Shown here piece by piece: positions 59,561-64,000 of a stretch of 64,000 nucleotides of DNA. The position numbers were made by a program, and so were the translations under genes. Position 1 is the first letter of the stretch, and each line of letters opens with the position of its first letter. The stretch comes from Simmondsia chinensis (Eukaryota; Streptophyta; Magnoliopsida; Caryophyllales; Simmondsiaceae): contig JAGTTD010000011.1 in NCBI GenBank assembly GCA_018398585.1, positions 34,778,164-34,842,163 of the forward strand, in the 5' to 3' direction. A model generated the notes under the pieces. It did not search any database. It saw only the letters and a list, made by a program, of their open reading frames with translations, and was not told the origin of the DNA.

Positions 59561-60400
59561 GATCAAGAAAACTGTCAAGCAGGCAACACAATTCAGTCTG
59601 GCATTGCGTAGAGACTGAGGCAATGAACTACCAAATACGTACCACTATAGAGTCAAAAGTACGAGAGCTTCTAACCCCAATGACAACCCGAGCCTCAGGG
59701 CAACCATAGTAGTGGATCAATGTTTTGGGTAGGTATGCGAGGTCAAGGATTTGAACCTTTGATCTTATATGCCTCAACAGTATTGTCTGTCGAGATTTTG
59801 GGCCCAACCTAAGGAATTGTCATACGTGATATTCACATATAAGCTCAAGTGCAGTTACATGCTAAAATCAATTGACATTAGGTATAGCAGCCCACTAGAC
59901 TCGTATATTGATCTCTTTTTTCTCACGACTATAATATAAGATTTTTATTAGATTCACATGTAAAGTCTTTAACAAACTGACAGCGGGTGAAATCATGCCA
60001 ACCCCAAAATATATCAAGTTCCGTTGACACCAAATTATTTATATTTTATTAAAGGAGGAATGAAGATTAATAATGGCTTCAACTATTATAAACATTAAAA
60101 ATAGCATCAAAGTGATGTTGACTTAAAAATCTGGCATGAAACTTGCCATCCAGAAAAATAATAACGATAGCTTAGACCAACTATGGTGTAAAATTATGTT
60201 TAATATCCAATTAAATCGACCTTTCCACAAACATGAGAGCAGCAACTCATCATTCCTAACAATTTCATTAGATAGCATCAGTTATCTCGGACCAGTAATC
60301 ATCCTTAAAACTGTTGGATAAACAAGACGAAATCCCCACATGAAAAGAGTTCGGAAGGCCAATCTGAAAGGCATCAATCTAAGGGAATGGGCCACATTAA
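59560..60400 (-). repeat. Duplicated RABA1 intron segment
   Basis: This matches about 32900-33480 of the RABA1 intron over several hundred bases with insertions: GGCAACACAA, TCTGGCATTGC, GAGCCTCAGG, AGTGATATTGACTTAAAAAA versus AGTGATGTTGACTTAAAAA, TCCTAACAATTTCAT. Order and orientation are preserved relative to the broken exon at 61867. Exon 2 of the parent has no counterpart here. Confidence 0.75.
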
Positions 60401-60840
60401 AGATGCAGTAGTTCTCTGACATAATTTCACGGTCATTTTAACCAAGGGGTTTTGAGTTCCACTCGAGTATGCTTGAACTTACAATAGGCATTCACATAAT
60501 TGCGCATGCAAATATAATTAATACCTCGAGATTTAATATATTAATTTTTAGTACATAAACTTTGTGAGTGAAAAACTAACACGTATTTAATAAAATAGTC
60601 TAACTCACGATGTGAAAGGGTGTAAAACTTGTCATTATTTATTGATAAATCCACAATTCACTCATTATTTCCCTCATCCCATACACGGTACCAATATTGT
60701 GACAAAACTAATGAAAAAAGTTGGATGAAGGGTCTATTTTGCACGTTTACACATCGCTATTTGAACTATTTTACAAAATGTAATTTTTGTACTAAAATTT
60801 TATTTCACAAAGGTTTTGCACTATACACTAATACGAACCA

Positions 60841-61238
60841 AATCAATCAAACCAACAGCGTCATTTTCTGCTGGTTGCTCTTTGTCATTTTGTCTTATGG
60901 GCAGTGGAGTTTGTGTTTGGTTCTCTGGTTCAGTCCTTTGCTTTGGACCCTGTGTTTCGAGCTTTTGGTTGCTGTGTTTCTCTATGCTTTGGTTTTGCTG
61001 CAGTTTCAGGTGGGTCTTTCGGTTGGTTAGGCTCTGGTGGTTTGGCTTGTAGGTTGGAGAGTTTTGCTGTTGTGTTTTGAGGTTCTGGTCTCGTTATGTT
61101 GTTGCGGGTGGTTATTTTTGTTTTAGCACGTTCTTTTTGGCTTTTTGCTCTTGTTCATCACGGGTGCCTGTTCGTTTTTGACACCGTTCTTGTATTGAGC
61201 TTCGCTCTATAATTATCGGGAAAAAAAAAATCAATCAA
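60841..61238 (+). mobile_element. 5'-truncated LINE 3' region with target duplication
   Basis: The element is 60851-61228. It ends TTGAGCTTCGCTCTATAATT then ATCGGG and a poly-A run. The duplication aatcaatcaa is at 60841-60850 and 61229-61238. The T/G-rich body has open frames (for example 60816-61052) but no domain; it is probably LINE 3' UTR. It sits inside the duplicated RABA1 segment, so it arrived after that duplication or was absent from the parent. Confidence 0.7.
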
Positions 61239-61866
61239 CTCAAAATAGTAGTATATTAATGTAAAACTTGGCAATCCGTACAACAGTATAGGATTTATAA
61301 GTATAGCTACAAGATACCGGAAGGCGGAGGAAGATGGAGAGATAGAGCTGAGAGATATATGAAGAGAATTTGAACTAAGAAAGAATCAGGAAGGCTCGGT
61401 GATAATTGCCACCGAGAGCTATTCTTTGTATTTATAAGAGAAGATATAAGGATTGGTAACAAAGATTAGATATGATTGAATAAATTATCTAAACTAACTA
61501 GATACATATATTATTGATTTAGGCTATCACACTTTATCTACAAGTGAGGGAATCTTGATACTTTGTTGAGGAACATTTGCATCTTGTGATCTTATCCTTA
61601 TCAATATAGAGAGAGACGGGAGAGGGAGAGGGGAGCGAGAACTCAAATCAATTCATTCTTACTCCTCCTCTGTATTGAAGATCTCTATTTATAAAGTTAA
61701 AGAAGGAGTATAGTTGGAATAAAGAACATAGTCTGTTAATTGATACATAAATTGTCCCTCATTTAACCATTATATTTTAGATTGTATCATGCATTACATA
61801 TCGGATATTAATATGTAGTTGTCCAAATTATTTTTGAGCCTTCAGTAAAAGTTTAACCTTTTAAAA

Positions 61867-61995
61867 TGGTAGAGTCTTGGTAGCGAATTCCATGCCAATG
61901 GTGGACTTCGATTCAAGGCAAAACTCATTCCTCGTAAACCTCGATAGTATATTCGATTTTTCGACATCAGAATCACCAATTAACACAATCTTCAT
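61867..61995 (-). pseudogene. RABA1 exon 1 pseudogene
   Basis: The frame carries [19 protein letters not shown] and then the [13 protein letters not shown] region, nearly identical to exon 1 of the RABA1 gene at 34623-34787. The P-loop GDSGVGKS is changed to GDSDVEKS, losing two glycines including the one before lysine, which should abolish GTP binding. The first 13 residues of the parent are missing, the splice donor after ACTCTA is replaced by CATTTTAA, and no second exon follows. It is a truncated copy and not a second gene. Confidence 0.88.
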
Positions 61996-62099
61996 GTTAC
62001 ACCCATAAAAACTACGATTTGGACTAACCGAAAGAATAGATGAGAACCCACCTAATGAGGTAGCCTTCTCATATACCTCTCGTATTATAGACAAAGATT

Positions 62100-63223
62100 A
62101 CAATATGATACATTACAATACAAAGCGATTATTATACACAATATGTAGTCCAACACTAATTTATTATACACAAATTTTTTTGAATAAAATATTAGTCTAT
62201 AAAATTTATGTACTAAAAAGTTAATACACTAAATCTCAGAGTAATAATATATAATTTACCTAAATTTTAATTATTTATCCAATACATAGGGCATAAATAT
62301 ATTAAATTATAAGAAGAATATTAAATCTTATAGAACAGACCTTAATCGCTAGCGTGTGTCTACGTATTTAACGTAGTTAGGCTATTCACCCTCAATTATG
62401 AAATCTTGAACTCAAAACTTATTTCTTTTTATATAGAATGTTACTGTATCTTCTTTTAAACATATATAGCTCGAAACTCGATGTGCACGCATGTATAGTA
62501 AAAAATTAATATTGTAGCATTACTCTGTGTATAGTTGTATTATTATTTTTTTATAAAATAATATTTAGAAAGTAATATATTAGGCTTGTACAAGTTTCAA
62601 ACAACATAGTAACATATATTAGCTTTATATTTCTTAGAAAATAAAAGATTTTAATAGTAATCTAATTCTTGCACATGAACATATTTTTCACCTTGAAAAA
62701 TAAATTATTTAGCTTAAGAATGTAATATAAGACTAATTATGCATAATTTTTTTTCATTCTGAAAAGATTCAAAAAAAATTAATTTATTAGAAATAATCTT
62801 TCTAGTCAATAATACAAGTCAAAACTATTACTAATTTATAAAAATAAGAGTATTAAGTAATCAAAATATTTTTTCTATTTATAAACATATGCATAAATAG
62901 TAAGATACGGGTTATATTACAAAAAATGTAATTTATCACATGTTCGATCTTTTATTTTTTTAATTTTTTTAAATGTTTGATCTTTTATCAATTAGTTATT
63001 CTAATATATATATAGTATTAAGATTTCACGAGATTTAACCATTTTATTACCTATAATAACTGACCCAAAATTTTTGAACTCTTACAACAAAATTATGGTG
63101 CAGAACATAACTTCGATAATGTGCCAGTAGTCTATGTCAAAATTCATTAAATTATTAATGGAATTTGCTAAATGACTCATGATTTTGGTATTAATTTTGT
63201 TGAAATTCATAAAATCTTGTTTG

Positions 63224-63255
<32 letters not shown>

Positions 63256-64000
63256 TTATAATTATAGATTATGTTAGTATTTTTTAGCAAAAATTTACTA
63301 ATCTCAATAAGAATTTCATCTTTTTTAGTACATGGTATTAAATAATAAAATGTATAAATTAAGAAAATCTAAGTCATTAATTTTAATAAGAGGAATAAAT
63401 AAAATATTAAAATCCTGACTTTTGATTTAGATTCAATAATCATATTTTTTTCTCCTCTTATTTATCACTTTATCATAAAAGTCATACTATATATATAATA
63501 ATAATAATTGAATTGTTCAAAGTGAAACCCAGAAAAGATTAATGTGGGGATATTATTGAGTTGTCATTGTAATAAAGTAACAAAAAGTAATAGCTTACTA
63601 TATAAATAAATAAATATATATATACATATATATATATATATATGTTGTCATATTTAATGGACCGTACTGCAGAATCCTTTCTGGTACTCAATTAATACAT
63701 TGCCTATGGCCTCTTATTTTTAGCTTTGACTTTTTCCCTCAAATTTTAACTGTGCCAAATACTTCGTAAGACTTTGTCCCAATAATAAAAGATAAATAAG
63801 GCGATAAAATTTTACTTTAAAGATAAAAGGTCTAACGTTTGATTTCCATCTTGAATCTCTTTTTGAAAAATCCTTAATTTAAGTGACTTTTGTTATATGT
63901 GAGTCGCTGCATAGATTAGGGTTTACCCGATTCCTCATTAGTTAAAAAAAAAAAAGTGTAAATTTAAAAGGTACTATTATGAAAGGGCGGGAGATAAAAA
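62100..64000. other. AT-rich intergenic DNA, no gene seen
   Basis: Low-complexity AT sequence with TA microsatellites at about 63226-63242 and 63614-63642, a short CA run at 63243-63254, and a SINE-like piece at about 63820-63930 related to those near 15300 and 35510 (AATTTAAGTGACTTTTG, TGATTTCCATC). No coding region or RNA gene was recognised. Confidence 0.4.

Noticed and set aside
60816..61052. Membrane-protein gene
   Set aside because: The hydrophobic look comes from T/G-rich LINE 3' sequence within a target duplication.
61867..61995. Second functional Rab gene
   Set aside because: P-loop glycines are lost, the start and splice donor are missing, and no exon 2 is present.

Overview
This is nuclear DNA from a flowering plant, most likely a eudicot. 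The genes are intron-rich and encode plant families: a RABA1 GTPase, RNA polymerase II subunit RPB7, a PP1/TOPP phosphatase, a plant-type metal tolerance protein and COPT copper transporters. The DNA between them is AT-rich and full of plant transposons. I cannot name the species.

Layout: 1-6914 (-) is a coiled-coil protein gene of at least 14 exons, cut by the window start, with a MULE-type insertion in one intron. 7000-10500 is a SINE-rich intergenic block. 10566-12993 (-) is RPB7 in six exons, with a tandem TRIM array in intron 1. 13300-20600 is gene-poor and holds a roughly 350-bp tandem duplication. 20616-23255 (-) is PP1 in three exons. 23400-28100 is repeats. 28356-29465 (+) is a single-exon CDF zinc transporter. 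31234-34787 (-) is a RABA1 GTPase in two coding exons. 35400-39800 is AT-rich repeat DNA. 39886-40401 (-) and 49967-50473 (-) are near-identical copper transporter copies. Between them lie a decayed Copia gag and a complete-length but stop-riddled Ty3 chromovirus (42913-48436) inserted into that gag. 51212-59004 (+) is a 7.8-kb CACTA element carrying both TNPD and TNPA. 59560-62000 is a partial copy of the RABA1 locus with a broken first exon. 62100-64000 is AT-rich with no gene seen.

The host genes are housekeeping or metal-handling genes with no operon-like linkage; their proximity does not imply a shared pathway.

The most unusual structure is a family of short retroposons whose 5' part is derived from 5S rRNA and keeps the internal Pol III promoter region. 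This is joined to a 3' domain that looks like the widespread angiosperm SINE tail and usually ends in TTG repeats. Several copies have clear target-site duplications, so they are mobile units and not 5S gene fragments. Exon boundaries given below were worked out by hand from splice sites, reading phase and family knowledge.
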